DNA of 64,000 nucleotides from Gnetum montanum (GCA_015680685.1 MNCI01006534.1:65480-129479), one strand, 5' to 3'; shown: positions 23,186-34,289, numbered from the stretch's first letter. Notes: generated by a model not told the origin, from the sequence alone. A program made the numbers and translations.

Positions 23186-23190
23186 CATCT
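23186..23190. repeat. 5-bp target duplication of the nested LTR, right
   Basis: CATCT, matching 20482-20486. Confidence 0.85.
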
Positions 23191-24396
23191 GGCCCTAGCG
23201 CCTTACCTCCCAACATAGAACCAATGCCCTCTTTCAACTCCTACAAGGTAAATGGACCTAGCAACCAAGCATTGTCCCCCTCCTCCAACACCTGCAAGAC
23301 CCACACCAAGATTGGCAACCTGGGCTGCTTCGCCCAAATCGCACCCCAATAATCTGCCAACTTCCAAGCAACGACTTCCAGATCATCCACCAAGGCCCCG
23401 TCGTCCATCAGCATCACCTAGCGCTGGCACAACCCATGAGACTTGGCAGCCACAAAAAAGAATTTCATCTATCAGTCACCCTCCCTAAGCCACCTGACCC
23501 ATGAGTGTTGTCGCCAATAGATTTCATCTTCCAAGTCCAGCACTTGCAATTGCTTTAGAATATTCATTTCCTCGTCCTGTGGGTCCTCTCCAACCTCTTG
23601 CCAAGTCTGACCAACAGGGACCTTAGGTCCCTACAACCCAACTAGAACAAAAATTTATCCTGCACCACCANGCTTAAGCAGCCAAGACACTTCAAATCGA
23701 AACAGTTGAGGCAATCGTCTCTACGAGGGCTCCAGATAGCAAAGAGTTGATCAATGGTCCAAAGTGACCCGCTCTTACCCCGTAACCCACACATACAACT
23801 GTAGTAGCAACTTTGAGCTAGTCCGAACCTGATCGATCCCCCCCCCCCCCCCNNNNNNNNNNNNNNNNNNNNNNNNNNNNNNNNNNNNNNNNNNNNNNNN
23901 NNNNNNNNNNNNNNNNNNNNNNNNNNNNNNNNNNNNNNNNNNNNGGGGGGCAGGTGCAATTTGTGTCCGATTTTTCCCAAGAGTAAAGTCGTTGGTTGAA
24001 ATCACCCACAATGAGCCAAGCCCGCTGATTTGGGATCAGCACCACCACCCTCTCCAGTTCCAACAAGCGCAGCTCCCAAGACTAGACCCCATAAAAGTTC
24101 GTCAACCAAAGGCACTAGGAGAGAACGTGAACGGTAATACACCATTGTGACGAATCGATTAGCAAAACCTCAAGGTGAGCTAGGATAGCCAAGCCCCCTA
24201 CATGCCCCTACATGCCCCAAACAAGGCCTCGGGTGCACCTTCCAACCATCCCATTGCAAGTGGAAAGATTTTGAAGTTGGCAATTTGATTTCCTGCAAGC
24301 AAACAATGTCGCAATCCTCACATCACACAATCTCATGTAGGGTATTTCTTTTATAAGATGTACCTTGTCCCCTACAATTCCACCAGAGGATCTTCA
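23191..24396 (-). pseudogene. LINE E ORF2: APE endonuclease and start of RT
   Basis: On the minus strand ORF2 opens with M-K-I-L-W-W-N-C-R-G (24396), then C-L-Q-E near 24290. The endonuclease motif V-G-D-F-N-Q is at about 24018-23990. After the N gap the frame is poor down to the G-A-R-x-P half of the RT finger motif at 23191-23205. W-N-C-R-G and G-D-F-N are the substrate-binding and catalytic signatures of LINE APE endonucleases, which nick target DNA. Confidence 0.65.
23838..23950. other. Assembly gap (92 N) between C15 and G6 homopolymers
   Basis: C-run 23838-23852, N 23853-23944, G-run 23945-23950. A lone N is also present at 23671. The homopolymers at both edges suggest sequencing trouble in a G/C-rich stretch of the endonuclease region, so the true length is unknown. 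Confidence 0.95.
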
Positions 24397-24399
24397 TGC

Positions 24400-25762
24400 C
24401 TTACCAGTGGAATGTCAATCGTAGACCTCTTTCAGGGTCTATGGTAAACCCAAATCAATACTCCTCCTCGTTTGTTTGTCCTACGATAAAAACTTGGATG
24501 GGCAACCCGGCCAACCCCCACCCAGCGACACCAGAAAACTACCGGAGTCCTCCGAAGGTGGACATGTCTCAATCAGTCGTTGCGGCTTAGAACTCCCCTA
24601 AACCACATTAATCCAATCACCCAACAAGGGTAGCTCAACCCCTAGCTTAGTAGGTGTGACGGAAGGAGAATTAGCGAGCAACGAATTGCACGTGCCCCTA
24701 GGCCTTGCCGAGGGAACATGTGGGCCAGAAAGCGGTGCCTGCACCCACCCTCGTCGGCCCACCATAGCCCAACCCCACCCCCAAGGCCCACCCTCAAGCC
24801 ATGCACAGTAGCTTTGGCCTGCTGCGCCCCCACACCCTAAAACCTACAATCAATCTTGCAGTGGCCATTTTTCCTGCAAAGGGAACATCCCCCCCTCCCC
24901 CCCAAGGGGCCTGTGGCAAAACCTCAGTCAGTTGTTCTGTTTCGAGGTTCTCAAATTCCGCCTAAAGCAGTTCATCTCTCCCCAGCAACTTGAGCACGAC
25001 CTCCTTGACTAGGTCCTTTGGGGACAAGGCCCACCAAATGCAAAACTGAGCGAAGCCCATCTACTGCATTGATTGTGCAACCTTATCAAAGGAGATAAAC
25101 TTCTCAAAAAAGCCCATAATACGCCTCAAAAAATCGAGATTTCACACTTCCCAAGGAATCCCAGAAACGTGCACCCAGACCAACACACACACACACACAA
25201 ATAGGTCCAACTCTCAATGCACCCCTGGCATCTAGTGCGTAAGCACCAACCCCCTAGCACTATAAAACCTCGACCCTCCCTGGAGGACTGTATCTCGTTA
25301 ATACAAGCTCTTAAAGATGAACAGAAGCAAGTTGTCCAACAGACTATGCACCTCCACCTCCCTAATCCCCCAGTCCTCCTTCATCCACTTTTGGATGAGG
25401 TCCAGCTTAGGTCGGGCCCCAAATGTCACAAAATGCCCTAGCAGGCTTCGCTCCATAGTCTGAACCCCCTCAACCGACGGTCCACTAACCTGCAACCTCA
25501 TCACGCCATCCATGTAGGAGCATTCCTCAATGTCCCCACCCGCAAAACCAGACCCCCCAATTGCGCTTGTGTGCCCCGCCAGGCCACCACCGTTGTTGAC
25601 CCCAAGGACCCCCTTGGCACTACCCTATGAAGTCTCCCCAATACTAGTCCCCACACCATCCCCAATCTCCCACATAGCCCCTACACCGTCCCCAGTCTCG
25701 GCCATCATTTTTGAAATTCCCCCGCACTGTTCCCAATCTCCCACACAACAGCCCCCGCACCC
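24400..25762 (-). pseudogene. LINE E ORF1 remnant
   Basis: ORF1 runs from near 25762 (G/V/T-rich leader with imperfect repeats of GGGAGATTGGGGA) through M-R-L-Q-V-S-G-P and M-E-R-S-L-L-G-H-F (25513 on), the counterpart of M-E-L-S-L-I-G-K-F in copy B. F-A-Q-F-C-I-W, L-V-K-E-V-V-L follow as in DUF4283 proteins. The CCHC knuckle is not recognisable: the region near 24870 reads L-Q-E-K-W-P-L-Q-D. The open frame is broken several times. Confidence 0.6.
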
Positions 25763-25777
25763 TTCAAATTGATTGTT
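25763..25777. repeat. Target-site duplication, LINE E, 5' side
   Basis: TTCAAATTGATTGTT, exact match to 17000-17014. Confidence 0.9.
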
Positions 25778-26235
25778 ACTTTTTGCTAACAAATGTATAA
25801 CTATTTTTCACAGTTCTTATAAATTTGATAATCTTTTATGGCATTTCAAAACTACAATTTCATATCACAATTATGAACTATCCACCATATAAAGTCTATA
25901 AAATGAAAAAACAATCCATGATCTAATCGACAATTCAGAAGTATTATTACAAGTAACTAGATTTAGGGACCACCACTTGAAGGGATGGTAAGGTGCTTGT
26001 TTCTCAAGTTGTAAGACCTAGGTTTGAGCATGGGTAGAGCCACTCAAAAAAAGTTGAGCTTTCACTCATCCACCAACCCTCCGAAGATCCCACTTTGCTA
26101 GGACGACCATTGAACCTCTAAGTAATGATCCTTATCCTTTTATTACAAGTAACTATATGTACTTTCCAATAAGCTCTATTCCTATAGAAAACTTTCAGTT
26201 CTATATTACAAAAAATATATATTATTATTATTAAT
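25778..26235. other. Host intron sequence, no recognised feature
   Basis: AT-rich, with a TATTATTATT microsatellite near 26220. Nothing else recognised. Confidence 0.5.
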
Positions 26236-29074
26236 AAAAGAGTGTCTGAACAATCCTCCCCTGAGCCCCCTAATCAGCTGAATATGGATCAAGGGGTTCA
26301 GGGGATGATTGGTCGAACATTGGGGATTTTGCTTGGGTCTGCAAATGAGAAATATTTGGGCCTCCCCTTGTTTGACTAGCATAGAGAGAAAGTTTGGGGG
26401 AGACTGATCAAGCGTCTCCAGGAGAGGGTCAAACATTGGACAAACAAATTTCTCTTGAGGGCTGGTAGGGTGTTGTGGTCCATTTCAGTGTTGACGGCCA
26501 TCACGAGGTATACTACTATGGCAACCTTCCCGCCAACTGATATCATTGAGTAGGTTGATCAAATTATTCAGGAATTTATGTGGTCAAGGGATAAAGAAGG
26601 GATGCCTATGCATTTGATGGCTTGGGACACGATGGCAAGGCCTAAGCAGGCCAGTGGTCTAGGAATTATGAGGTTCCAGGATATTCTGGCAATGGGACAC
26701 TAGCCTCTACTCAACCAATTGTTGTTGCAAGATCATTCCTTGTCCCAATGGGTGTCATTAATGTGGTAGAAGTACTAGCTATGGGTTGAAGGGGGGAATG
26801 TTTCAAAGATCTGGACGGTGTTATGTTCACATGTGCAAGTGGTTGAGCTGGCAAGGTTATTGCATGCACCATAAATATCACATGATTTGGGGGTGGACAC
26901 ATGTATGGAAAGGGTGACTACTTGAAAAAATTTAAACCTGTGTGTGGTTGTCGCATCAAGGAGCCATCCTAGTTTGATGGAAATTATGACAATGGGGTAT
27001 GGGGGTTGACACCACGTGTCCCCTCTACATGGCAAGGTTAGAAACTATTATGCATTTTGCTCGTGATTGTAGTTATACACAGCAGGTTTGGCAAGCAGCT
27101 AATTTGTCAATGGATACAAGGCTAGACGAGGACTCTTAGGCTTCGGCAATCCTCTGGGCTCTTTGGTGCATGCACAACTTTCTGAATTTTTGTGGGGTGT
27201 CGCTGCCTCAACCAACACTGGTTGCAACGGTTGGCATTTTCCTGTGGAAAGAAGCTTGGGTGGTGATGGGTGTCACCCCCACTTTCGAGCTACCTTGCGA
27301 TGTGTACAGGCAAAATCCTATTCTGTGGCAACTCGTCACGAGGTTGGGGTGGGTGGACATTATGCAACAGCTGTGCGGGGATCTGACGCTAGAGGACGGC
27401 TCCTTCTTCAACAATTGGATGGCGGATCACATGGTGTTTCGGGGAATTCATATTGACCTCACTAAGGAGGCTATAGGCGGTACCTTCGGGTGTTGGCCCT
27501 CGGGGAGGAGATCCCCTTGGGGGGCAAAGGTTTGCAAGATGCACAAGAGTTTTTCCTTGAGCCAATTCCAAAGACGGGTAGCGACCAGGTGCTAAAGTCG
27601 GCACTTGAGCCGATGTGCTAGAAAGCCACGACCATGGTGGACTACTTCTTTGTGCATTCAGGTAATGTGTGGAAGTTGTTTGGGGTGCATTTCACCCTCA
27701 TGCGTTGCCTGCATAGGGGTTGTATGGCCAATCTCCCCCAATACTTTCTTGCCGCATTGCGATGGCAATGCCGAGGGATCCATTTTTCACTTATTTTGGC
27801 ATTGTGGAGGGTAGCGAGGCATGAAGCACACAGGCCGTAAGGGGTGGCTCTGCCTCATTCAGTGTATCGACGTCAATTGTAGTGTGCTATGCCAGCAGTG
27901 GTGAGCATCTCATCAAAGTCATAGGAGCTGGCGCAACAAGAGGGGGGAGGTAGCCACATGTCAAAGGGAGTGTCAAGGGGGTGTTGGTGGGATGGGGAGG
28001 AGAGGAAGGTAGGGGATATGCAAGGGGGCTACTAGAGGTGGGCACGAGGGGTGAGGTGTCTTAGCTCTAGGAGCTGCAAGGGGATTAGATTGGGTAGGAT
28101 TTGAGGGGTGGGGTGGGTGTTGTTGTGGGGCATTACGTGGCTGATGTGGTGGAGCAAGGATGGCCCACAAAGTGGGAGCTCTGGGAGGAACGATGGTGCC
28201 AATGGAAGGAATAGTTCTATCAAGAGTGGGAGCTTTGGGAGCAATAGTAGGTGGAGGCCATCTGTGAGGTGGTGAGGGAGGAGCCGATTTGGCAAGACCT
28301 TGCAAAGGTGATGGTGTAACAAGAGATGGAGATGGAGCTCCGAAAGCAAGTCAGGTAGGAGCTGCAAGAAGAGGCCAGGCGACGGGAGAAAGAGGAGCAG
28401 GAAGCTAAGGCACACCAACTGCAAGAAGAGAAGAAGGAGGCCCAGATCAAGTGACAGCTAGATTGGACGCATGCTAATGGTGTGTGGCCTGGTTGTGCCA
28501 AGGTCGTTGCCCCTACGCTATTTTGAATATCAAACAAAACACGCCTTGGTTGGCACTGTGGTGACACATTCGTAGGGAGGGGAAGAAGTTGAACCCTAAT
28601 GGGAAGAGCGATGTCACGCTGAAGGTGGAAGCCTTCAAGAACTTTCAGCAGGTGATGGCTTTTGTGGACTCTAAACAACACAAGGTTGTTCTTCATGCCA
28701 TTCATGGACAAGAAAGGGCAATCTACCCATGTACGAGGCTACCATACTAGCTCTAAGCAATAGGGGTGGTGAGATCCCTTAAAGACTGTTGGTTTTTGTC
28801 TCCTCCTCTTTGTAGGGGGGCCTTTGGTGTTTGTGTTTTTTTGTTTGCCTTGGCTTTTGTCTTTCCCTTTCTAGAGGGGGGTTTTTGGTGGTGGATGTGG
28901 GGGATTTTGTGGCAGACGTGGGGGATTTTGTGGCCAGTTTGGTGGTGCTTTTGTGGGGGTTCTTTTTCTTTGGGTGGTGGGAATCTCCCTCCCCTTTCTT
29001 GTTTGGGGAAGCTCAATTGTAAATTTTTGTAAAATTTCAATTTAATATATCCCGAATTTCTCCAAAAAAAAAAG
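26236..29074 (+). mobile_element. LINE copy F, 5'-truncated in the RT thumb
   Basis: It starts just after the RT palm (K-Y-L-G-L-P-L-F-D, K-V-W-G-R-L, W-T-N-K-F-L-L-R-A-G-R-V-L-W). A P-K-Q-A-S-G-L-G segment typical of plant LINEs follows, then a decayed zf-RVT region. The extension module is at about 27370-27840 (T-L-E-D-G-S-F-F-N-N-W, F-R-G-I-H-I-D-L-T-K-E-A-I, then F-G-V-H-F-T-L-M-R-C-L, N-L-P-Q-Y-F-L-A-A-L and L-I-L-A-L-W-R-V-A). The coiled coil is at about 28300-28460 and the tail at 28635-28748 (F-K-N-F-Q-Q..V-V-L-H-A-I-H-G-Q-E-R). The 3' end is TTAATATATCCCGAATTTC plus poly(A). No target duplication was found. Confidence 0.75.
27634..27840 (+). pseudogene. LINE F globular module, best-preserved half
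   Basis: 68 open codons beginning M-V-D-Y-F-F-V-H-S-G-N-V-W-K-L and running through V-H-F-T-L-M-R-C-L-H-R-G, N-L-P-Q-Y-F-L-A-A-L, and S-L-I-L-A-L-W-R-V-A. Homologous stretches: copy A about 325-510, B about 6130-6290, C about 9170-9350, E near 18215, G about 36500-36600, H about 40050-40230. The layout (F-V-x-x-S, N-V-W-K, a long helix, R-x-L-x-x-G-x-x-V-N-L-P, then a hydrophobic strand) recalls the second half of the plant PF20167-like 'putative transposon protein' domain. Confidence 0.6.
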
Positions 29075-29439
29075 TAGCATTTAACCCTTGCCATACCAAG
29101 GACAATCTCATCCTGTCACATTATGATGTCATTCAGCCATGGAATCAAGGTACAAACTTAGAATCAAGGTATATACTACAGTAATACTAAAAGACAATCT
29201 ACCCCACACAGGTAGCAGGTAGCATGAAGGGGAGGAAACTCCCCTACAAAGCAATGTCAAGGGAAGGACTACCCTTGAGAAGGTGGAGGAGTTCCCACAT
29301 CAACAAAAAGCAATTGAAAATGAAACAATAGCATCCTGTAGCAAGGAAAAGAGACAAAATTGCCTAATCCTTGGGCACTCTGGACAACTATTTTCAAAGC
29401 CCCAACCCAACAAAGCAACAGACCACACTAGACAACCCT

Positions 29440-29830
29440 TATTAATTCTTGTGAGCTTTACCATCAAATGGGTTGGGAAAGCCTGGTACAAGCATAGTGT
29501 GGCCTTTCCTATGCATAGGTTGCATCCAAAATAGCCCTATGTGCTCAAAAGCCATAAAAGTCGTGGCCTCCTAAAAATCTTTGTATTGCTCTTCCCTCTA
29601 CCTCTAGGCTCCTGGCTTTGTCCAGGTGAAGCCTGCTAGACATGGTGCAAATGAACCTCCGTAGCCCCAACCAAGATGAGTTGTGATTCACCCCATGATC
29701 ATGTATGGGTACCTTCCCATACGTAGCCAATGCTTGGATTTCTTGTCAAGGATATGCTCTTTTGAAAGTTGGATTATTGAAGTGTTGTTCACCATGAGCT
29801 CAATGGGCAAAAAGACTTTAAAGCCCAATT
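29440..29830 (-). mobile_element. LINE fragment I (tail only)
   Basis: On the minus strand from about 29815: A-H-G-E-Q-H-F, N-S-S-W-L-G-L-R-R-F-I, S-S-R-L-H-L-D, then A-H-R-A-I-L-D-A-T-Y-A-(stop)-E-R, A-C-T-R-L-S-Q-P-I and the stop near 29465. This is the family's tail with the second conserved His changed to Tyr. It abuts the broken end of a copia RT at about 29830. No poly(T) end was found on its 3' side. Confidence 0.65.
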
Positions 29831-30141
29831 GAGTGGAGGTTCTTGAGCCACAAGATGTATCCTAGATCCTTCATCTTAAATTCTTGTTCCATGTCTTTCC
29901 TAAAATTTGAAATCAATTTTTCAGAACTTAAGAAGAAGACCAAGCCATCAACAAACAATAAGATCAAGATTACATAAATGTCTGCATGTTTGAAGTAGAG
30001 AGAAAGCTCAAACATACAATTTTTGTAGCTACTTTTGAGAAGGAATTCATTGATTCTACGAAACCAAGCTCTTGAAGCTTGCTTGAATCCATAGATAGCC
30101 TTGTTAAGTTTGAACTTTGTGTTCTTGGCCTTGAATTTCAA
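29818..30141 (-). pseudogene. Copia 2 RT, palm region
   Basis: 107 codons with L-N-K-A-I-Y-G-F-K-Q-A-S-R-A-W and the box L-L-F-V-D-G-L, where the second catalytic Asp is Gly. It ends with M-K-D-L-G-Y and then leaves the copia consensus at the junction with LINE I. Confidence 0.75.
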
Positions 30142-32612
30142 ACCCTTCTAGTTGGGGAATGTAGACTTCTTCTAGCACACCATGGAAAATGGATGAGTTA
30201 ACATCCAATTGATACATTTTAACCTTAAGATGGGCTGAAATGGAGATCATTCGTTTGATTGTTTTAAATTTTGCAACATGGCAAATATTTCAGCGTAGTC
30301 AATATGTTTCTATTGCTTAAAGCCCCTTGCTACTAGCCTTACCTTATGAGTAGAAATGTTGCCTTGTTCATCAAATTTAGTTTTGAACACCCACTTGGTG
30401 TCAATAACCTTCTTGTCTTTTAGTTTATCCACTAAGGACCATCTATTATTTTTCATTATTGCATCATACTCCTTTTGCATTGCATCCTTCCAATCTTTAA
30501 TTTTTAAGGCTTCCTTCACACTTGATGGTTCATTAATTAGGGCTAACTAGGCAACATTAGATTTTTCTTGGCTTCTTGTGTATCTTCTTTGGAAGTTAAT
30601 GTCAAGGATTTGAGATGAGAGACAATCCTTCTCCATCCATGGCCTTAGCTCATGGGCCTCTTCCCTCTTCTTCTTTTCTTCTTCATGGCTGTAGAATGAA
30701 TCAAACCCTAAGGTTTGCTCATCAAAGATTACACTTCTTGATAAATGCTACTTCTTCTCAAGTGAACCAAAACACCTGTAGCCACTTGTCTTGGAATCAT
30801 GTCTACAAAGACACACTTCCTACCTCTATCATCTAGCTTTCTCACAGTAACATTAGGGATCTTAACATACCATACACATCAAAAGACTTTGAAATGGGAG
30901 ATATTCGGCACATTGCCATACAACAATTCATAAAGAGTTTTCTTCCCAATGGGAGATGTAATGAGCCTATTAAGAATACAAGTGGCCATGTGAACTACCT
31001 CATTCCAATAGGAATTAGAAAACATACAAACTTCAAGAAACATCTACACATTTCTTGGATCACACCATTCTTTCTCTTTGCCACTCCATTACTTTGTGGT
31101 TCATACCCCCATGTGGTTTGCTTTGAGATGTCATCATTTTTACAAAATTCATCGAAGTGCTCATTTACAAATTCATCTTCTCTATCACTTCTTATTTATT
31201 TGACCTTTGCACCAAGTCTATTTTGCACCAATTTCTTGAAATTTTGAAGACCCCAAGAACTTCATCTTTGCAATAGAAGATGTAGGTCCATGTGTACCTA
31301 GCAAAATCATCAACCACAACCAAAAATATATTTATCTCCATGAAAAATGGTGTGCATTGGATCCACAACATCCATGTGAATTAACTCCAAAGGTTTGTCC
31401 TCCTCTCACTTGTATTGGAATCTGGAAGTGCCTTTTGTTTGCCCTTTTGACATGTGTCAAAAACCTTTGAGGGAGCTTCAAGAAACTTGACTCCAATGAT
31501 TGCATATTTTTTATGAGCTTGAGAAGGTTGGAGTAGAAGGCATGATCAAGCCTCTAATGCCACAATCTTGTCATGTCATGCTTGGAAGACTCTTGACTTC
31601 GACTTACATGAGTGGTGCGCAATACTCCAATACAATAGATCTAATTTTCCAACATGGGAACTTTTGCAACCAGACCATGACTATTTAAGATGATGCAATT
31701 ATCATTCTCAAAGACAACCTTGTTAGCTTTTCTTAACATTTGAGCAACTAAAACAAGAGAATTGGACAATTAAGAAACATAGAATACATCATGAACTCAA
31801 AGGGGCAACCATTATCAAGAACAATTTAACACTTACCAATGCCTTTAATTTTTACATAAGCCCCATTACGTACTTTAATTGACCCAAGACACTTATCATC
31901 CTCAAACTTTATGAAACAATATTTATGAAGAGTCATATGATTACTACATCCACTATCAATTATCCATGTAGATGATCTGATTTGTTTAGTTGTGTAGAAT
32001 GCACCAAAATTAGTGTTAGAGTAATCACCTACTTGCTTACCTTTGTCTTGGGCTAAAGAAGAATCTCCCCATAATTGTGCTTGATTGCAATAGAAGATGT
32101 AGGTTTTGGAACCTCATTTTCTGCCAATACTTGTCCTTCATGTGACCCTTCTTGTTGCAATATTTGCACCATGGAATTGATGAAGTTGGTGTAAAGGTGA
32201 TGCTCCTTTGTTGGAACTTGAATCTTCCACCTACTCTTCTTCCTCTTGGGTCTCTTCCTCTACACCTAAACTTTTACGGCTACCCCTCTAGAGATGATCC
32301 TTCCCTCCTTTGGAAATTTGTTCTTCCTCTTCCTCTTCTTCCTTAGCCTCTACCTCTTGAACGATTTTGAGAAACATATGCATTATTTTGCCTTCATGAT
32401 GAAGAGTTTTTCAACTCTTGAACAGCCCTAACGCTCGATACAAGTTCATCTAAAGTATAAGTGAAGAGGTCTTTGGTCTGAACTATGGTTTCCATCATCA
32501 TATAACATATTCATGACTTTGTGCACCATTTGTTGCATGGAGTAATTATAATTATACTCAGAAAACACAGCAGTCTATACTAATTGAGGGATACGAAAAT
32601 GTGCAAGAGCAT
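29831..32612 (-). mobile_element. Copia element 2, internal region (gag end to RT), broken
   Basis: Minus-strand order: a basic Glu-rich gag end, a knuckle C-K-Y-C-N-K-K-G-H-M-K-D-K-Y (last Cys lost, about 32170), protease with intact W-I-I-D-S-G-C-S-N-H-M-T (about 31960-31925), integrase with L-I-H-M-D-V, and N-G-V-A-K-R-K-N where the catalytic Glu should be (about 31060). RT segments follow at 30519-30310 and 30141-29818 with L-L-F-V-D-G-L-V-F in place of Y-V-D-D. RT ends abruptly against LINE I; RNase H and 3' LTR are missing. The high-coordinate side is cut by the LTR of copia element 1, which probably inserted into it. Confidence 0.75.
30310..30519 (-). pseudogene. Copia 2 RT, N-terminal part
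   Basis: 69 codons: W-K-D-A-M-Q-K-E-Y-D-A-I, N-N-R-W-S-L-V-D, D-T-K-W-V-F-K-T-K-F-D, V-R-L-V-A-R-G-F-K-Q. These are the opening landmarks of Ty1/copia reverse transcriptases. It ends in a TAG directly after K-Q. Confidence 0.75.
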
Positions 32613-32618
32613 GGTGAG

Positions 32619-33301
32619 TGTTGGGAGAGCGTGTTATAATTGGAAGCGATAATTTCAATAAAACAATCAACAGATCAGATCTGAAAATACACTAGAGAAG
32701 CTCTGGAGAAATTATTAGAACAATGTAGATCTGAATAAAACGTTAAAGGCAGAAAATATTGCACTGTAGTAGATCAAATAGATGTTGTAAATCACTGAAA
32801 AAACCATTGTAAACTCCAGCAAACATTTGCTATAAGAACAGAATGAAAACAATGAAAGAAAATAGCACGAGAACATAGAGATTTACGTGGTTCAGGCCCT
32901 TTTTACCCTCCCTCTACAACAATGATGATCTGCCTTCTATTCCACTCAAATCTTAAGGATGCAAACCATCCTTATAGATTTCCCAAGCATCCAATCTGTT
33001 ACTCCAATAGATTTTAGATCTCAAACTCTTGTCTCCAAGGTAAAACCTCAATACAATGCTTCCACATCAAAAACACACCCTTAAAGGCTACCCCAAGCCT
33101 TCTATTTATAAGGAAACATTAGGACCAAATCCCAATCCTAACACGTGGGATAAAACACATCCCCACATAAACATCATTTTACAAATTGACCCCTTTATTT
33201 ATTTTCTTTTTCATATCATTATTTAAAATGCAACATCCTTTTAAAAACATAAAGGAAATACAACAAATAATACTAATGTATTTGTCTTCATTTTTCCAAT
33301 A
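32619..33301 (-). repeat. 3' LTR of copia element 1 (about 683 bp)
   Basis: On the minus strand the LTR follows a polypurine tract (AAGGGGGAG, 33310-33304). It begins TATTGG (TGTTGG with one change) and ends CCAACA, giving a 6-bp inverted terminal pair. Inside, about 32880-32900, is the GGCCTGAACCACGTAAAT block typical of copia LTRs, on the minus strand. The neighbouring 5 bp on the low side is GTGAG; the 5' LTR partner is not in the window. Confidence 0.7.
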
Positions 33302-33354
33302 AACTCCCCCTTGAAGACAAATCTAACCAACCTTCAAGAGATGTACACTTTTAA

Positions 33355-34203
33355 TTAAGCTTCAACTATCCCAAGCTTCTTCCTACAGAAAATATGTTTT
33401 TCAACTATCACTGGTTTTGTTAAAGCATCAACAACATTAACCTTTGTATGGACCTTCTGAACATGCACCAAGCCATCCTCTATGATTTCTCTTATGAAGT
33501 GGAACCCGAGATCTATATGTTTCATCCTAGCATGAAAGGCAGAATTCTTTGCAAGATGGATTGCACTCAAACTGTCACAAAACACAGCATACCTTTGTTG
33601 TTTTAATCCAAGAGATTGCAAGAATCTCCTCATCCATAACATCTTCTTGCATGCTTCTGTGAGGGGTACATATTTTGATTCGGTTGTAGATAAAGTTACC
33701 AATGGTTGTAGACGTGACAACCAATTCACTGCTACACCACCAAAAATAAATGTGTACCCTGTAGTAGAACATCTTGTATCATGATCAACAGCAAAGTTTG
33801 CATCTACAAAACCTTCAATGTGCGGATTAGCATCTCTAAAACACAACCAATATGTTTTTGTGCTCTTTAAATATTTTAAAATCAATTTAACAGCTAGCCA
33901 GTGATTCCACCCATAGTTGGTCATAAATCTACTAACTACTCCAATGTCATAAGCAATATCAGGACATATACAAACCATGGCATACATCAATGACCCAACA
34001 ACAGAAGTATATGGGACATTTTTCACCTTTTCAAAGTCCTCTTTTGACTTTGGACAGTTCTCCTTTGATAAATTAAATTGTACTAAAAGGGGTGTTCTTA
34101 TAGGTTTTGCATCCTCCATGTTGAAACGTTTTAGAACCTTTCCAATGTAATCTTCTTGACTCAACCACAGCTTCTTCCATTTTATGTCCCTGTAAATATT
34201 CAT
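33355..34203 (-). pseudogene. Copia 1 RT end and RNase H, 282 open codons
   Basis: The longest open frame in the window. It opens in the RT connection (L-S-Q-E-D-Y-I-G-K-V-L-K-R-F-N-M), passes P-Y-T-S-V-V-G-S-L-M-Y-A-M-V, and enters RNase H with G-F-V-D-A-N-F-A-V-D (catalytic Asp), S-T-T-G-Y-T-F, L-S-T-T-E-S-K-Y (catalytic Glu), C-D-S-L-S-A-I-H-L-A-K-N (catalytic Asp) and R-M-K-H-I-D. These are the standard Ty1/copia landmarks. Its length without a stop suggests a younger insertion than copia 2 or the LINEs. Confidence 0.9.
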
Positions 34204-34289
34204 TCCAAGAATTTGCTTTGCCTTATCCCAAATCCTTTATAGCAAATTCTTTGCCAATTTCTAGTTTTAGATGTTTTATTTCTAGCAAT

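Larger units (their letters stand above)
17015..25762 (-). mobile_element. LINE copy E, full-length layout, with nested solo LTR
   Basis: Bounded by a perfect 15-bp target duplication. After subtracting the 2699-bp nested LTR plus its 5-bp duplication, the element is about 6.0 kb. Reading on the minus strand: ORF1 (25513 to about 24400), ORF2 starting M-K-I-L-W-W-N-C-R-G at about 24396, APE endonuclease, RT split by the nested LTR, zf-RVT, globular module, coiled coil, tail, 3' UTR and poly(A) (poly(T) 17013-17022). It holds the 92-N assembly gap. Frameshifts and stops are frequent. It is the only copy here showing every part of the family in order. Confidence 0.85.

Noticed and set aside
23642-24066. 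Minus-strand frames reading through the N gap
   Set aside because: They span unknown bases, so the frame across the gap has no meaning.
25181-25200. CA-rich microsatellite as a functional element
   Set aside because: Short simple repeat within the ORF1 remnant of LINE E; nothing else supports a role.
28753-29094. Open frames on both strands near the end of LINE F
   Set aside because: They lie in the LINE 3' UTR after the conserved tail stop; composition is repetitive G/T and no motif is shared with other copies.
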